Shown: positions 40,673 through 51,489 of the stretch, in pieces
Layout: every line of letters begins with the position of its first letter
Numbering within the stretch: position 1 is the stretch's first letter
Assembly (NCBI RefSeq): GCF_937863835.1
Contig: NZ_CALMHT010000073.1
Span: forward strand, 23,701-87,700
Direction of reading: 5' to 3'
Length of the DNA: 64,000 nt
DNA from: an uncultured Prevotella sp.
GTDB taxonomy: Bacteria; Bacteroidota; Bacteroidia; Bacteroidales; Bacteroidaceae
Program-made: the position numbers and the translations under genes
The notes under the pieces: generated by a model
Database searches by the model: none
What the model saw: the letters and a program-made list of their open reading frames with translations, nothing else
What the model was told of the DNA's origin: nothing

Positions 40673-42190
40673 ATGCCTGAAGAAAATAACAAGAGACAGA
40701 GGAAACCCAAGCAACCCACACCTATTAATAATACTTACGGACATCTGCAACCGCAAGCATTGGATATAGAGAAGGTTGTGCTCGGTGCGATGATGATAGA
40801 TAAGGATGCTTTCTCTATGGTCAGCGAGATATTGAAACCGGAGACATTCTATGAACCGCGCAACCAGATGATTTTCCAAGCTATCCAGACATTGTCGCTT
40901 CAAGAGAAACCAGTCGATATCCTTACTGTTACAGAACAGTTGAAGTCGGACGGCAATCTCGAAGAAGTGGGCGGCCCTGTGTATGTGATGGAACTGGCGC
41001 AGCATGTCGCTTCTTCTGCCCATGTGGAATATCATGCACATATCTTGCAGCAGAAATCACTGGCTCGCCAGTTGATATCATTCGCCAGCGTTATCGAGAC
41101 GAAAGCCTTCGACGATACCGTAGATGTCGATGATCTGATGCAGGAAGCAGAAGGGTCGCTTTTTGAACTGTCGCAGAAGAATATGCGTCAGGATTATACG
41201 CAGATAGACCCCGTCCTGAAACAGGCTTTGCATGATATTCAGAAAGCTGCCGCCCAACAGGACGGACTCAGCGGTACCCCTAGTGGATACACCAAGTTGG
41301 ATGATATTACTTCCGGTTGGCAGAGTTCCGACCTTATTATTATAGCTGGTCGTCCTGCCATGGGTAAAACATCTTTTGCACTGTCAATGGCTAAAAATAT
41401 GGTGGTCGATTATCAGGTGCCTGTTGCCTTCTTCTCGCTCGAAATGAATAATGTGCAACTCGTCAACCGTCTTATATCGAATGTTTGCGAGATACAGGGC
41501 AGTAAGATTATGAACGGTCAGTTGGAAAAAGATGAATGGAATCGTCTGGACAAGAATATGCGCAAACTGGAAGGAGCCCCGTTGTATGTAGACGATACTC
41601 CAGGTCTGTCTATTTTCGAATTGCGTTCCAAGGCCCGTCGACTGGCGAAAGAGAAAGGTATCAAAGCTATTATGATCGACTATCTGCAGCTGATGAATGC
41701 CAACGGTATGCATTTCGGCAACCGTCAGGAAGAGGTGTCTACGATCAGCCGTTCACTCAAGGGACTGGCCAAGGAATTGAATATCCCTGTCATCGCCCTG
41801 TCACAGTTGAACCGTGGTGTTGAATCACGTGAAGGTGCCGAAGGAAAGCGGCCACAGTTGAGCGACTTGCGTGAATCGGGAGCCATCGAGCAGGATGCCG
41901 ATATGGTACTATTTGTCCACAGACCTGAATATTATAGAATCTATACAGACGAAAACAACAGGGATCTGCGCGGTATGGCACAGATCATTATCGCTAAACA
42001 CCGTAAGGGAGCCATCGGTGATGTTCTCCTTCGGTTCCGCGGCGAGTTTACACGTTTCGAAAATCCGGATTCCGATTCATATATACCACCTACAATGGGT
42101 GGAGAAATCCTCGGTTCTAAAGTCAATGGCGGTCAGACGCCTCCACCGGGAGGCGAAGATGTACCGCCAGCTGGACCGTTACCGTTCTAA
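40673..42190 (+). CDS. dnaB: Replicative DNA helicase
   Basis: 'QALDIEKVVLGAMMIDKDAF', 'IIAGRPAMGKTSFALSMAKN', 'FSLEMNNVQLVNRL', 'IDYLQLM', 'LSQLNRGVESR'. Confidence 0.97.
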   Translation: MPEENNKRQRKPKQPTPINNTYGHLQPQALDIEKVVLGAMMIDKDAFSMVSEILKPETFYEPRNQMIFQAIQTLSLQEKPVDILTVTEQLKSDGNLEEVGGPVYVMELAQHVASSAHVEYHAHILQQKSLARQLISFASVIETKAFDDTVDVDDLMQEAEGSLFELSQKNMRQDYTQIDPVLKQALHDIQKAAAQQDGLSGTPSGYTKLDDITSGWQSSDLIIIAGRPAMGKTSFALSMAKNMVVDYQVPVAFFSLEMNNVQLVNRLISNVCEIQGSKIMNGQLEKDEWNRLDKNMRKLEGAPLYVDDTPGLSIFELRSKARRLAKEKGIKAIMIDYLQLMNANGMHFGNRQEEVSTISRSLKGLAKELNIPVIALSQLNRGVESREGAEGKRPQLSDLRESGAIEQDADMVLFVHRPEYYRIYTDENNRDLRGMAQIIIAKHRKGAIGDVLLRFRGEFTRFENPDSDSYIPPTMGGEILGSKVNGGQTPPPGGEDVPPAGPLPF

Positions 42191-42210
42191 TGATAAAATA
42201 CAATCCACTG

Positions 42211-42897
42211 ATGAAAAAAAATATAATCATAACAATGTTAGTTGTCCTTGCTTCAACTTATGTACAGGGACAGAATATTTCGATACTGGGTGATTCTTAT
42301 TCCACATACGAAGGTTATCTCACCCCCAATACCAATGAAGTGTGGTATTATGCAAAGAATGGTGATAAGAAAACGGATGTCACCAGTGTCACCCAGACAT
42401 GGTGGTGGAAGTATATCAAAGAAAACAGGTACAAACTGTGTGTCAACAATTCATATTCGGGAGCTACCATATCTTACACGGGCTATGATGGCAACGACTA
42501 TTCGGCCCGTTCGTTTATCACACGTATGGACAACCTCGGGTGCCCCGACATCATCTTCGTGTTCGGTGCCACCAACGACAGTTGGGCAGGTTCCCCGATA
42601 GGAGAGTATAAATATGCCGGTCAGACCAAGGGCGACCTGTATGCATTCCGCCCTGCCATGGCCTATCTGATGGAACATCTTCAATACAGATATCCCAATG
42701 TGAAGATATACTTCCTCATCAATGACGGACTGAGCAACGATATCACCACATCCGTAAAAACGATATGTGACCACTATAAAATTCAATATATACAGTTGCA
42801 TGACATCGACAAGATGAGCGGTCATCCGTCGGTCAAGGGACACAAACAGATAGCCGAACAGATAGAAGAGGTGCTGAATAAAGACAAAAACGACTGA
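42211..42897 (+). CDS. SGNH/GDSL hydrolase, secreted
   Basis: 'ISILGDSYSTYEGY', 'DIIFVFGATNDSW', 'HPSVKGHKQIAEQI'; signal peptide; in-frame ATG at 42211 preferred. Confidence 0.85.
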   Translation: MKKNIIITMLVVLASTYVQGQNISILGDSYSTYEGYLTPNTNEVWYYAKNGDKKTDVTSVTQTWWWKYIKENRYKLCVNNSYSGATISYTGYDGNDYSARSFITRMDNLGCPDIIFVFGATNDSWAGSPIGEYKYAGQTKGDLYAFRPAMAYLMEHLQYRYPNVKIYFLINDGLSNDITTSVKTICDHYKIQYIQLHDIDKMSGHPSVKGHKQIAEQIEEVLNKDKND

Positions 42898-42998
42898 ACA
42901 ACTTATTTAAAATAAGTAATTGATGGCTAAAAATTGAAAATTGTTAGTTTTTTAATTAAAAAAGTATCAATTTCTTTGTTTTGTTCGGGAAAAATAAT

Positions 42999-43006
42999 TA
43001 ACTTTG
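42999..43006 (+). promoter_or_regulatory. -7 element TAACTTTG of the leu operon leader promoter
   Basis: TTTG (42975-42978)-N20-TAACTTTG, about 25 bp before the leader ATG. Confidence 0.65.
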
Positions 43007-43030
43007 CATCCGAATTAAAGAATGGAACAG

Positions 43031-43111
43031 ATGAAACGTACAAATTTGCTACACATTATTATTAGCCTACGACTACAGCGAGTGGCCGGAAGTGAAGATG
43101 TGTGCTTATAG
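43031..43111 (+). CDS. Putative 26-aa Leu/Ile/Val-rich attenuator leader peptide MKRTNLLHIIISLRLQRVAGSEDVCL (alternative in-frame ATG at 43022 adds MEQ)
   Basis: 10 of 26 residues are Leu/Ile/Val including LL and III; lies between a promoter and an attenuator hairpin upstream of leuA. Confidence 0.75.
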   Translation: MKRTNLLHIIISLRLQRVAGSEDVCL

Positions 43112-43136
43112 CAATGTATGTAAGATGATACAAGAG

Positions 43137-43169
43137 CCTTTCTCACTTCCAGGTGTGAAAGGTTTTTTT
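43137..43169 (+). terminator. Attenuator terminator with competing antiterminator
   Basis: CCTTTCTCAC / GTGTGAAAGG stem then 7 T; GGAAGTGA (43088-43095) exactly complements TCACTTCC (43143-43150), overlapping the terminator 5' arm. Confidence 0.75.
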
Positions 43170-43206
43170 ATAGTGTATAAGTCGAACATTAAAATAAGAT
43201 ATAACA

Positions 43207-44706
43207 ATGAGTGACAGATTATTTATTTTTGATACAACGCTCCGCGACGGCGAACAGGTGCCCGGATGCCAGTTGAATACAGTTGAAAAGATTCAGGTGG
43301 CAAAGCAGTTGGAACAGTTAGGTGTAGATGTCATCGAGGCAGGTTTTCCCATATCCAGTCCGGGTGACTTCAATTCGGTAATAGAAATTTCAAAGGCAGT
43401 GACATGGCCCACTATTTGTGCCCTTACCCGTGCCGTTGAAAAAGATATAGATGTAGCGGCGGAATCCCTGAAATATGCCAAGCATAAGAGAATTCATACA
43501 GGTATCGGAACAAGCGACTCACATATTAAGTATAAGTTTAACAGCAACCGCGAAGAAATCATCGAGCGTGCTGTGGCAGCAGTGAAATATGCGAAGAAGT
43601 ATGTTGAAGATGTAGAGTTTTACGCCGAGGATGCCGGTCGTACAGACAATGAATATCTTGCCCGTGTGGTAGAGGCTGTCATCAAAGCCGGTGCCACGGT
43701 AGTCAACATTCCCGATACCACGGGTTACTGTCTTCCTGCCGACTATGGTGATAAGATCAAATATTTGATGGAGCATGTCGACGGTATCGACAAGGCCACC
43801 ATCTCCACCCACTGTCATAACGACCTGGGTATGGCTACAGCCAACACCTTCAGCGGTGTCCTCAACGGAGCCCGTCAGGTAGAGGTTACGATCAACGGTA
43901 TCGGCGAACGTGCCGGTAATACATCCCTGGAGGAGATAGCCATGATTCTGAAATGTCATAAATATCTGGGCATCGATACGAACATCAACACCACAAAGAT
44001 TTATCCTACCAGTCGGATGGTATCCAGTCTGATGAATATGCCAGTACAGGCCAACAAGGCCATTGTGGGCCGTAATGCATTTGCTCATTCCAGTGGTATA
44101 CATCAGGACGGCGTATTGAAGAATGCCACCACTTATGAGATTATGAACCCGAAGGATGTGGGATTGGATGACAATTCAATCGTACTGACAGCGCGTAGCG
44201 GCAGGGCAGCGCTGAAATATCGCCTGAATGTACTCGGTGTGAAGGTCGAGGACGAAGATAAGGTAGACAAGATTTATCAGAACTTCCTGAAACTGGCCGA
44301 CAGAAAGAAGGAAGTCAATGATGATGATATCTTGATGTTGGCAGGTGCCGATGCAGCCGAAGCACATTCCGTCAAACTCGATTTTCTGCAGGTTACCACA
44401 GGTATGGGTGTGAAGAGCGTGGCAAGTATCGGACTGGATATTTCTGGTCAGAAATTCGAAGAGGCGTCGACCGGAAACGGTCCTGTGGATGCTGCCATCC
44501 GCGCCATGAAGAAGATCATCCAGAAACAGATGACACTGAAAGAGTTTACCATCCAGGCTATCAGCAAAGGTTCCGACGATGTAGGCAAGGTTCACATGCA
44601 GGTCGAATACGACGGTAACGTCTATTACGGTTTCGGTGCCAATACCGATATCGTTACGGCATCTGTAGAAGCCTACATAGATTGTATCAACAAGTTTAGA
44701 AAATAA
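43207..44706 (+). CDS. leuA: 2-isopropylmalate synthase
   Basis: '[48 protein letters not shown]', '[37 protein letters not shown]'. Confidence 0.97.
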   Translation: MSDRLFIFDTTLRDGEQVPGCQLNTVEKIQVAKQLEQLGVDVIEAGFPISSPGDFNSVIEISKAVTWPTICALTRAVEKDIDVAAESLKYAKHKRIHTGIGTSDSHIKYKFNSNREEIIERAVAAVKYAKKYVEDVEFYAEDAGRTDNEYLARVVEAVIKAGATVVNIPDTTGYCLPADYGDKIKYLMEHVDGIDKATISTHCHNDLGMATANTFSGVLNGARQVEVTINGIGERAGNTSLEEIAMILKCHKYLGIDTNINTTKIYPTSRMVSSLMNMPVQANKAIVGRNAFAHSSGIHQDGVLKNATTYEIMNPKDVGLDDNSIVLTARSGRAALKYRLNVLGVKVEDEDKVDKIYQNFLKLADRKKEVNDDDILMLAGADAAEAHSVKLDFLQVTTGMGVKSVASIGLDISGQKFEEASTGNGPVDAAIRAMKKIIQKQMTLKEFTIQAISKGSDDVGKVHMQVEYDGNVYYGFGANTDIVTASVEAYIDCINKFRK

Positions 44707-44719
44707 CAACAGAAAAATT

Positions 44720-46114
44720 ATGAATACATTATTTGACAAGATATGGGATAAACATGTAGTCCAGATTGTAGAAGACGGACCTACACAATTATATATCGAC
44801 CGTTTGTATTGCCATGAGGTGACTTCACCGCAGGCATTCGACGGAATGAGGGCAAGAGGACTGAAATGTTATCGTCCGAAACAGATTTACTGTATGCCCG
44901 ACCACAATACGCCTACGCACGATCAGGATCAACCGATACAGGATCCGATATCCAAAAAGCAGGTCGACACATTGGAGCGAAATGCCAAAGAGTTCGGTTT
45001 GTCTTATTACGGTATGCTGTCCCCCGATAATGGTATCATCCATGTCGTCGGACCGGAGAAAGGACTCTCTTTGCCGGGTATGACAATCGTCTGCGGCGAC
45101 TCGCATACTTCCACTCATGGAGCGGTAGGTGCCGTGGCTTTCGGTATCGGAACAAGTGAGGTGGAGATGGTGATGGCTTCGCAGTGCATCCTGCAGTCCA
45201 AACCGAAATCAATGCGGATCAATATCAATGGTACACTGTCCAAGGGTGTGACGGCTAAGGATGTTGCCTTGTTCCTCATGTCCCGTCTTACCACATCCGG
45301 TGCTACCGGCTATTTCGTGGAGTATTCGGGTTCAGTTGTGAAGGACATGTCGATGGAAGGCCGTCTTACCTTGTGTAATCTGTCTATAGAGATGGGATCA
45401 CGTGGCGGTTTTGTCGCACCTGATGAGAAGACATTCGAATATCTGAAAGGACGCGAATTTTCTCCTAAAGGTGCAGAGTGGGACAAGGCTGTCGCATATT
45501 GGAAGACATTGAAGAGCGGTGATGATGCCGTGTTCGACAAAGAACTGAATTTCGATGCCAAGGATATAGAACCGCGCATCACATTCGGTACCAATCCTGG
45601 TATGGGTATCGGTATCACCGAAAGTGTGCCTACGCTCGATACAATCGATGAGTCGGGACAGGCTTCTTTTAAGAAATCACTGCAATATATGGGTTTTGCA
45701 CCCGGTGAGAAATTACTCGGTCATCAGATCGACTATGTGTTCCTCGGTGCTTGCACTAACGGCCGTATCGAAGATTTCCGTGCGTTCGCATCTATCGTGA
45801 AAGGAAAGAAGAAGGCCGATCATGTGATAGCATGGTTGGTACCTGGATCATGGGCTGTTGACAAACAGATTCGTGAAGAGGGACTTGACAAGGTGATCGA
45901 GGCAGCCGGTTTTGCTATCCGTCAACCGGGATGTTCAGCTTGTCTGGCCATGAACGATGATAAGATTCCTGCAGGCAAATACTCGGTATCTACGAGCAAC
46001 CGCAATTTTGAAGGCCGTCAGGGACCAGGTGCCCGCACCATTCTTGCCAGTCCGTTGGTTGCAGCCGCAGCCGCAGTGACAGGCGTCATAACAGATCCGA
46101 GAGAATTAATGTAA
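44720..46114 (+). CDS. leuC: 3-isopropylmalate dehydratase large subunit
   Basis: '[29 protein letters not shown]', '[15 protein letters not shown]', '[10 protein letters not shown]'. Confidence 0.97.
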   Translation: MNTLFDKIWDKHVVQIVEDGPTQLYIDRLYCHEVTSPQAFDGMRARGLKCYRPKQIYCMPDHNTPTHDQDQPIQDPISKKQVDTLERNAKEFGLSYYGMLSPDNGIIHVVGPEKGLSLPGMTIVCGDSHTSTHGAVGAVAFGIGTSEVEMVMASQCILQSKPKSMRININGTLSKGVTAKDVALFLMSRLTTSGATGYFVEYSGSVVKDMSMEGRLTLCNLSIEMGSRGGFVAPDEKTFEYLKGREFSPKGAEWDKAVAYWKTLKSGDDAVFDKELNFDAKDIEPRITFGTNPGMGIGITESVPTLDTIDESGQASFKKSLQYMGFAPGEKLLGHQIDYVFLGACTNGRIEDFRAFASIVKGKKKADHVIAWLVPGSWAVDKQIREEGLDKVIEAAGFAIRQPGCSACLAMNDDKIPAGKYSVSTSNRNFEGRQGPGARTILASPLVAAAAAVTGVITDPRELM

Positions 46115-46162
46115 TATTTAATGATCTGGCATTTTCAATGTCAGGTGATAAAAGATGAAACA

Positions 46163-46753
46163 ATGAAACAGAAATTCAATGTAATAACAAGTACATGTAT
46201 TCCTCTCCCTTTGGAGAATGTGGATACAGACCAGATAATACCGGCCCGTTTTCTGAAGGCTACCGACAAAAAAGGTTTCGGAGACAATCTGTTCCGCGAC
46301 TGGAGATATGATAAGGATGGCAATCTGAAGAAAGATTTCGTGCTCAACGATCCCACATACAGTGGATGTATCCTTGTTGCCGGTAAAAACTTCGGTTCGG
46401 GCAGCAGTCGTGAACATGCCGCATGGGCGATAGCAGGTTATGGATTCAGAGTTGTCATCAGCAGTTTCTTTGCTGATATTCACAAGAACAACGAACTGAA
46501 CAATTTCGTACTGCCTGTCGTCGTATCCGAAACATTCCTTGGCGAACTGTTCGACAGTATCCACAACAATCCCAAGACGGAAGTGGAAGTGGATCTTCCC
46601 AACCAGACAGTAACCAACAAGGCTACAGGGAAAAGTGAGAAGTTTGAAATCAACGGATACAAGAAACATTGTCTGATGAACGGTCTGGATGATATCGACT
46701 ATTTGTTGCAAAACAAGGATAAAATAGAAGAATGGGAAACGAAAAACAAGTAA
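46163..46753 (+). CDS. leuD: 3-isopropylmalate dehydratase small subunit
   Basis: 'LENVDTDQIIPARFLK', 'ILVAGKNFGSGSSREHAAWAI'; start at in-frame ATG 46163 rather than 46121. Confidence 0.95.
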   Translation: MKQKFNVITSTCIPLPLENVDTDQIIPARFLKATDKKGFGDNLFRDWRYDKDGNLKKDFVLNDPTYSGCILVAGKNFGSGSSREHAAWAIAGYGFRVVISSFFADIHKNNELNNFVLPVVVSETFLGELFDSIHNNPKTEVEVDLPNQTVTNKATGKSEKFEINGYKKHCLMNGLDDIDYLLQNKDKIEEWETKNK

Positions 46754-48321
46754 AGACTTCATTTCGCAGAATACCTCCCTTTATAGAGATTATGGACTGC
46801 ACACTGCGCGACGGTGAGCAGACCAGTGGAGTTTCGTTCCTTCCGCACGAAAAACTGATGATAGCCCGTCGATTATTGACGGATGTCAATGTGGATCGTA
46901 TAGAAGTGGCTTCCGCTAGAGTCTCCGAAGGTGAGAAAGATGCAGTGAAGATGATCTGCCGTTATGCCGAACACGAGGACATGCTCAAGAGAGTGGAAGT
47001 ACTCGGTTTTGTGGATGGCAAGGCATCTATCGACTGGATCGACGATTGCGGTTGTAAGGTGATCAACTTGTTGGCAAAGGGTTCATTGAAACATTGCACT
47101 CAACAGTTGCATAAGACTGCCAATGAGCATATTGCAGACATTAAACAATCACTTCGATATGCTTCTGAAAAAGGAATGGACGTCAATCTGTATCTGGAGG
47201 ACTGGAGCAGTGGTATGAAAGATTCGCCCGAATATGTCTATCAGATGATGGACGAACTGGTGAATACGAGTATCAAACGGTTTCTGTTGCCCGACACACT
47301 TGGTATCCTGAATCCGTTGCAGGTGATAGAATTCTTCCGCAAGATGCTCAAGAGATATCCCGACACGCATTTTGATTTCCACGCCCATAACGATTATGAT
47401 CTGGCCGTGAGCAATTCTCTCGCCGCCGTACTCAGTGGTGCCAAAGGACTGCATGTCACGGTCAACGGACTAGGTGAGCGTTGCGGTAATGCACCGTTGG
47501 CCAGTGTCCAGGTGATTCTGAAAGACCAGTTTCATGCCAACACCAGCATGAACGAAAGTAAGTTGAACCAAATCAGTAAACTGGTTGAGGGTTATTCCGG
47601 TATAGCCATTGCGCCCAATCAACCGATCGTGGGTGACAATGTGTTCACGCAGGTGGCAGGTGTGCATGCCGACGGAGATAATAAAGACAACCTGTACTGC
47701 AACGAACTTGTACCCGAACGTTTCGGTCGTAAACGTGAGTATGCCCTCGGTAAAAACAGCGGTAAGGCGAACATTGCCCGTAATCTTCAGGATTTAGGAC
47801 TGGATCTTACACCAGAGCAGACCAAGAAGGTAACAAGGCGAATTACCGAACTGGGTGACCGTAAAGAATTGGTTACTCCTGAAGACTTGCCGTATATCGT
47901 CAGTGATGTCCTCAAGCATAATGCCCCTGAGGACAAGGTTAAACTGGTCAGTTACATGGTATCTTCCTCTTATGGACTGAAACCGTTGGCCAGTATCAAG
48001 GTCGACATCAACGGACAGGAGTATGAGGCCGACTCGACGGGAGACGGTCAGTATGATGCCTTTGTGAAAGCGCTCCGTAAGATATACAAGAATTCGCTCA
48101 ACCGCACATTCCCCACACTTGACAACTATAGTGTGACGATACCACCTGGCGGTAGGACAGATGCGTTGGTACAGACCGTGATCACATGGCGCAACGGCAG
48201 TAAGATCATACGTACCCGAGGATTGGATGCCGACCAGACAGAAGCAGCCATCAAGGCAACGTTCAAAATGCTGAATATCTTCGAGGAAGATATGAATGAA
48301 GAGAAATATATACATACATAA
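46732..48321 (+). CDS. Second alpha-isopropylmalate/(R)-citramalate synthase-family enzyme
   Basis: 'IMDCTLRDGEQTSGVSFLPHEKLMIARRLLTDVNVDRIEVASARVSEGE', 'DFHAHNDYDLAVSNSLAAVLSGAKGLHVTVNGLGERCGN', C-terminal regulatory-type domain. Confidence 0.85.
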   Translation: MGNEKQVKTSFRRIPPFIEIMDCTLRDGEQTSGVSFLPHEKLMIARRLLTDVNVDRIEVASARVSEGEKDAVKMICRYAEHEDMLKRVEVLGFVDGKASIDWIDDCGCKVINLLAKGSLKHCTQQLHKTANEHIADIKQSLRYASEKGMDVNLYLEDWSSGMKDSPEYVYQMMDELVNTSIKRFLLPDTLGILNPLQVIEFFRKMLKRYPDTHFDFHAHNDYDLAVSNSLAAVLSGAKGLHVTVNGLGERCGNAPLASVQVILKDQFHANTSMNESKLNQISKLVEGYSGIAIAPNQPIVGDNVFTQVAGVHADGDNKDNLYCNELVPERFGRKREYALGKNSGKANIARNLQDLGLDLTPEQTKKVTRRITELGDRKELVTPEDLPYIVSDVLKHNAPEDKVKLVSYMVSSSYGLKPLASIKVDINGQEYEADSTGDGQYDAFVKALRKIYKNSLNRTFPTLDNYSVTIPPGGRTDALVQTVITWRNGSKIIRTRGLDADQTEAAIKATFKMLNIFEEDMNEEKYIHT

Positions 48322-48343
48322 ATAAATATTAAATTATATAATC

Positions 48344-49405
48344 ATGAAATTAAAAATTGCAGTTCTCCCAGGAGATGGAATCGGACCTGAGATTATGGCA
48401 CAAGGCGTTAAAGTGATGGACGCCGTAGCTGAGAAATTCGGTCATCAGGTAACGTATCAGGAAGCTTTATGTGGCGCCCACGCCATCGACGAGGTTGGAG
48501 ATCCATTCCCTGAAAAGACGTTTCAGACATGTAAAGATGCCGATGCAGTACTTTTCGCCGCAGTAGGTGATCCGAAGTTTGATAACGACCCTACAGCCAA
48601 GGTTCGTCCGGAACAGGGACTGCTCGCTATGCGTAAAAAACTCGGTCTTTTTGCCAATATCCGTCCGGTACAGACATTCAAATGCCTGATACACAAGTCA
48701 CCGCTGAAGGACGAACTGGTATCAGGAGCCGATTTCGTATGTATCCGTGAACTTACCGGTGGTATGTATTTCGGAGAGAAATATCAGGATAACGACAAGG
48801 CTTATGATACAGACTTGTATACACGTCCTGAAATAGAAAGAATCCTGAAGGTCGGTTTCGAATATGCACGCAAGCGTCATCACCACCTCACCGTTGTAGA
48901 CAAGGCCAACGTACTTGCTTCCAGTCGTCTGTGGCGTCAGATTGCCAAGGAGATGGAACCGCAGTATTCCGACGTGAAAGTTGACTACATGTTTGTCGAC
49001 AACGCATCCATGCGTATGATCGCCGAACCAACTTTCTTCGATGTCATGGTCACAGAGAATACCTTCGGTGATATCCTTACCGACGAAGGCAGTTGCATAT
49101 CCGGTTCGATGGGTCTGTTGCCTTCAGCATCTACAGGCGAGAGCACACCGGTATTCGAACCCGTACACGGTTCTTGGCCTCAGGCAAAGGGACAGAATAT
49201 CGCCAACCCTCTGGCACAGATACTTTCTGTAGCCATGCTGCTCGAGTATTTCGACCTGAAAGAGGAAGGTGCTTTGATTCGCAAGGCTGTAGACGCTTCT
49301 CTCGACGCCAACGTACGTACACCTGAGATTCAGGTGGAAGGCGGAGCCAAATACGGCACCAAGGAAGTGGGTGCCTGGATTGTGGATTACATCAAGAAAA
49401 ACTAA
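48344..49405 (+). CDS. leuB: 3-isopropylmalate dehydrogenase
   Basis: '[24 protein letters not shown]', '[12 protein letters not shown]', '[25 protein letters not shown]', 'EPVHGSWP'. Confidence 0.97.
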   Translation: MKLKIAVLPGDGIGPEIMAQGVKVMDAVAEKFGHQVTYQEALCGAHAIDEVGDPFPEKTFQTCKDADAVLFAAVGDPKFDNDPTAKVRPEQGLLAMRKKLGLFANIRPVQTFKCLIHKSPLKDELVSGADFVCIRELTGGMYFGEKYQDNDKAYDTDLYTRPEIERILKVGFEYARKRHHHLTVVDKANVLASSRLWRQIAKEMEPQYSDVKVDYMFVDNASMRMIAEPTFFDVMVTENTFGDILTDEGSCISGSMGLLPSASTGESTPVFEPVHGSWPQAKGQNIANPLAQILSVAMLLEYFDLKEEGALIRKAVDASLDANVRTPEIQVEGGAKYGTKEVGAWIVDYIKKN

Positions 49406-49422
49406 TTCAGACAACATATTTC

Positions 49423-49460
49423 AACCACGGGTTAAGTGTCATCATACTTAATCTGTGGTT
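49423..49460 (+). terminator. Terminator after the leu operon
   Basis: AACCACGGGTTAAGT / ACTTAATCTGTGGTT then T-rich tract. Confidence 0.65.
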
Positions 49461-49483
49461 TTCATTTTTTTATATCATCATTT

Positions 49484-50164
49484 ATGAAATACAGATATTA
49501 TATTCTGCCGATATTGCTTTTTGCCGCAATAACAGATGTCTATTCCCAAAACAGAGAGAATTGGAAAGACTCGTTGAAAGTAATCAATTATGAATTGAAT
49601 TACCACCCTGATTCGTTGAATCTGCATCTGAAGAAGGCAGCCGTCAACATCCAGTTGGACCAATGGAATTATGCCATGGACGAATATAATATCGTATTGG
49701 GCAAACAACCGTACAATCCCGCCGCACTGTTCTACCGCGCCTACGTCAACGAACATCTCTACAGATACAAGTTTGCCAGGGCGGATTATGAGAAACTGTT
49801 GAAAATCATGCCGTTCAACTATGAAGCCAGGTTGGGACTGGCGCTCGTCAATCAGCGCGATCAGCATTATACCGACGCTTATGATGGTATCAACCATCTG
49901 ATAGAGATGTTCCCCGACAGTGCCAGCGCCTATTCCGCAAGGGCAGGAATAGAAACGGAAAGACAACTTTACGACTTGGCTGCCTACGACTATGGAGAAG
50001 CCATCCGGTTGTCACCCGACAACAAAGACTATTATGTCTCACGTGCTGACATATATATCAAATTGAAGAAATACGAAGATGCCCTCGGCGACCTGGAGAT
50101 GGCCATTAAAAAAGGCGAACACCGTGCCGCTTTGCGTGAGATGTTCGCCCTTTGTGGAAAATAG
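49484..50164 (+). CDS. Secreted tetratricopeptide-repeat protein
   Basis: Signal peptide 'MKYRYYILPILLFAAITDVYS'; TPR-like 'NPAALFYRAYVNEHLYRYKFARADYEKLLKI'. Confidence 0.8.
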   Translation: MKYRYYILPILLFAAITDVYSQNRENWKDSLKVINYELNYHPDSLNLHLKKAAVNIQLDQWNYAMDEYNIVLGKQPYNPAALFYRAYVNEHLYRYKFARADYEKLLKIMPFNYEARLGLALVNQRDQHYTDAYDGINHLIEMFPDSASAYSARAGIETERQLYDLAAYDYGEAIRLSPDNKDYYVSRADIYIKLKKYEDALGDLEMAIKKGEHRAALREMFALCGK

Positions 50165-50180
50165 TATATACCGTTTCTGG

Positions 50181-51485
50181 TTATTCAAAAATAAACTTCA
50201 TGATAAACAGAATTGACAGGATTACCAGCATCACGTTGAGATCCTGTCTTTTGTTGGTAAACAGTTTGATCATCACATAAGCCAGTATACCGAAACAGAT
50301 ACCGTCGGCGATGGAATAGGAGAGAACCATAAACACCATCGTGATAAATGCCGGGAATGCCTCCGAAATATCGTTCAGATCAATCTTTTTCACACTGTCT
50401 ATCATCAGAACGCCGACCATGACCAAGGCTCCCGACGTGGCAGCCGAAGGAATCAATAAGAATATAGGTGACAGAAGTAACGCTACGATAAACAATATAC
50501 CTGTCGTCAGTGCCGTCAGTCCCGAACGACCGCCCTCGGCGATGCCGCTCGCACTCTCCACATAAGTGGTGATCGTACTGCTTCCAAGCATGGCGCCGCA
50601 GGTAGTACCGATAGCGTCACTCATCATCGCCTCGCTTACATGAGGTATCTTGCCGTCTTTTTGCACTATTCCTGTTTTTTCAGCCAGTCCCACCAGTGTA
50701 CCGATGGTATCGAAGATATTAATGATCAGCAGTGAGAATATGATGATCAGCATCTTGAATGAGAAGAATCCCGTGAAATCAAAATTACAGAAGATAGGAC
50801 TCAATGAATGCGGTGCCGAAACAGGCGACCATCCCGCCGGGAAGGCGGTAACCCCCATCGGTATACCTACGATTGTGGCGAATACAATACCATAGAACAA
50901 CGCTCCTTTCACATTCAATACCATCATTACGCCACTCACCAGAATGGCGATGATACCCAGGATGGAAGTATTGGTGAAAGCCCCCAAAGCTACACAAGTG
51001 TTTGGATTGGCGACAATGATACCTGCATTTTTCAGTCCGATAAAGGCAATGAACATACCGATGCCTGCCGATATCGCATATCTGAGATTGGTAGGAATAC
51101 ACTCCAGAATTTTCTCGCGCACATTGAAAAGCGTGATCAGCAGGAACAGCACACCTTCTATGAACATAGCCCCCAGAGACTGTTGCCAAGTGAACCCCAT
51201 GGCCCCGCACAACGTATAAGCGAAGAATGCGTTCAGTCCCATACTCGGAGCTTGCGCGAAAGGCAGTTTTGCCATAAAAGCCAGCAATAGGGTAGCAATG
51301 GCAGATGCCAGGGCTGTAGCGGTGAATACTGCGCCTTTGTCCATACCTGTCGACGACAGAATAGTAGGGTTGACGGCTAGAATGTAACTCATGGTCAGGA
51401 AAGTCGTGGCACCAGCCACTATTTCCGTACGCATTTTCATCGTGCCTGGATTGAAGCCCAGCCACTTTTCTAATGTAGTCTTCAT
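50181..51485 (-). CDS. NCS2 family purine permease
   Basis: 'EIVAGATTFLTMSYILAVNPTILS', 'APSMGLNAFFAYTL', 'FDTIGTLVGLAEKTGI', 'ESASGIAEGGRSGLTA'. Confidence 0.93.
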   Translation of the reverse strand: MKTTLEKWLGFNPGTMKMRTEIVAGATTFLTMSYILAVNPTILSSTGMDKGAVFTATALASAIATLLLAFMAKLPFAQAPSMGLNAFFAYTLCGAMGFTWQQSLGAMFIEGVLFLLITLFNVREKILECIPTNLRYAISAGIGMFIAFIGLKNAGIIVANPNTCVALGAFTNTSILGIIAILVSGVMMVLNVKGALFYGIVFATIVGIPMGVTAFPAGWSPVSAPHSLSPIFCNFDFTGFFSFKMLIIIFSLLIINIFDTIGTLVGLAEKTGIVQKDGKIPHVSEAMMSDAIGTTCGAMLGSSTITTYVESASGIAEGGRSGLTALTTGILFIVALLLSPIFLLIPSAATSGALVMVGVLMIDSVKKIDLNDISEAFPAFITMVFMVLSYSIADGICFGILAYVMIKLFTNKRQDLNVMLVILSILFIMKFIFE

Positions 51486-51489
51486 GATA

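Noticed and set aside
42211-42897. dnaB-GDSL hydrolase stop/start overlap (TAATGA) as translational coupling or fusion
   Set aside because: A better start with signal peptide exists at 42211; overlap at 42190 is probably incidental
46118-46762. 214-aa minus-strand ORF covering leuD
   Set aside because: leuD motifs on the plus strand are unambiguous; the antisense ORF is a shadow
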